DNA from: an uncultured Planctomycetaceae bacterium
GTDB lineage: Bacteria; Planctomycetota; Planctomycetia; Pirellulales; UBA1268
Reading direction: 5' to 3'
Length of the DNA: 6,006 bases
NCBI GenBank assembly: GCA_903949225.1
Contig: CAJAYZ010000940.1
Coordinates: 1 to 6,006 of the forward strand
Position 1 is the first letter of the stretch. Every line of letters starts with the position of its first letter. Both the position numbers and the translations under genes were made by a program. The notes under the pieces were generated by a model. It worked only from the letters and a program-made list of their open reading frames with translations. It did no database searches and was not told the DNA's origin. This document shows, in pieces, positions 5,564-6,006 of this stretch.

Positions 5564-6006
5564 TCATGGAGCTGCCGCGTCGAGCGCGGCCTGGGCGGCG
5601 AGGAGCTTCTGGTGGCGGGAGTGGACTTGCTCAAGCGCCTTCACCGCCGCTGGCCTCGGGAGGAAGCGGGTTGGTGTGCCTGAGTGATGGGCGCTCAGGA
5701 AGGTTGCCCAGTCGCGCGTGTCGCCGGCGAGGACTGCGGCCCGGTAGGCGGCCATGAGCGCTGCCCCCCAGGCGCTCCCCTCGGCGGCGCCCGCGAGGAT
5801 CGTCACCGGCGTGTCGAAGGCGTCGGCGAGGATCTGGCCGAGGGCGGGCGTCTTCGTGAGCCCGCCGGAGAGGACGATCTCGGTCCGCGGATAGCCCTGG
5901 GCGGCGAGGATGTCGCTGCCGTGGCGGAGGTTGAAGATCGTCGCCAGGAGCATCGCCCGGGCGACGTTCCCCGGCGTGGCGTTGCGCTCGTTGAGACCCA
6001 TGACAA
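5564..6006 (-). CDS. FGGY-family carbohydrate kinase (xylulokinase-like), C-terminal part
   Basis: The frame is open through the right edge, so the N-terminus lies outside. The Met at 6001 is internal to the family pattern (V-MGLNERNATPGNVARAML), not a start. About 147 residues are visible, all within the C-terminal actin-like domain of FGGY sugar kinases, which phosphorylate a sugar using ATP in the cytoplasm. Counting from that Met: the helix NVARAMLLATIFNLRHG (12-28), the phosphate/adenosine-binding SGGLTKTPALGQILADAF (45-62), and PVTILAGAAEGSAWGAALMAAY (65-86), a hallmark of FGGY C-termini. The usual SxxWxQ after the Gly-Gly motif is TPALGQ here, so the subgroup may differ from classical xylulokinase. 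The substrate cannot be decided because the sugar-binding N-terminal domain is missing. It converges on the fusion gene with a 123-base gap; the TGA stop is at 5566-5564. Confidence 0.88.
   Translation of the reverse strand, partial: VMGLNERNATPGNVARAMLLATIFNLRHGSDILAAQGYPRTEIVLSGGLTKTPALGQILADAFDTPVTILAGAAEGSAWGAALMAAYRAAVLAGDTRDWATFLSAHHSGTPTRFLPRPAAVKALEQVHSRHQKLLAAQAALDAAAP

Noticed and set aside
5459..5757. Plus-strand short frames over the kinase end
   Set aside because: They lie antisense to a well-supported FGGY kinase domain and have Arg/Gly/Ser-rich shadow composition.
1..6006. CRISPR array, tRNA, rRNA or insertion sequence
   Set aside because: No regularly spaced direct repeats, cloverleaf with a CCA-type end, rRNA core sequence, or transposase with terminal inverted repeats was seen on reading both strands.

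Overview
The window is GC-rich bacterial DNA with tightly packed genes. Most leucine, glycine and valine codons in the left half end in C or G. Three features fit a planctomycete best: tandem AIM24 (TIGR00266-type) genes, a membrane-fused spermidine-synthase-like protein, and a C-terminal FGGY kinase segment of the sugar-kinase type. This assignment is inference from gene types and style; there is no rRNA or marker gene to confirm it.

Layout, left to right. Positions 1-211 hold no gene I can support. Positions 212-902, minus strand, carry a two-gene unit. A 171-residue nucleotidyltransferase-fold protein is followed, after one base, by a 57-residue basic helical protein with a conserved-looking Arg-rich/Gly-rich C-terminus. 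Positions 903-1046 are a divergent intergenic region with a 13-bp palindrome and a good Shine-Dalgarno sequence. Positions 1047-3131, plus strand, are three consecutive AIM24-family genes, the last two overlapping by ATGA, so they are almost certainly one transcript. Positions 3132-3421 form a gene-free gap containing a weak hairpin, a possible gene remnant on the minus strand, a nested dyad and -35-like elements. Positions 3422-5440, plus strand, are one long gene: about a dozen membrane segments fused to a spermidine-synthase-like Rossmann domain. Positions 5441-5563 separate it from a convergent minus-strand gene, the C-terminal part of an FGGY sugar kinase that runs off the right edge.

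Only the minus-strand pair and the AIM24 trio look like operons; nothing links the four transcription units functionally. The AIM24 trio probably makes related subunits of a TRAP-like-fold assembly of unknown role. The long fusion gene and the gap before it use visibly different codons and look like a separately acquired segment. I see no CRISPR array, tRNA, rRNA or intact insertion sequence. The closest things to an undescribed system are the nucleotidyltransferase plus small-protein pair and the three-paralogue AIM24 operon.
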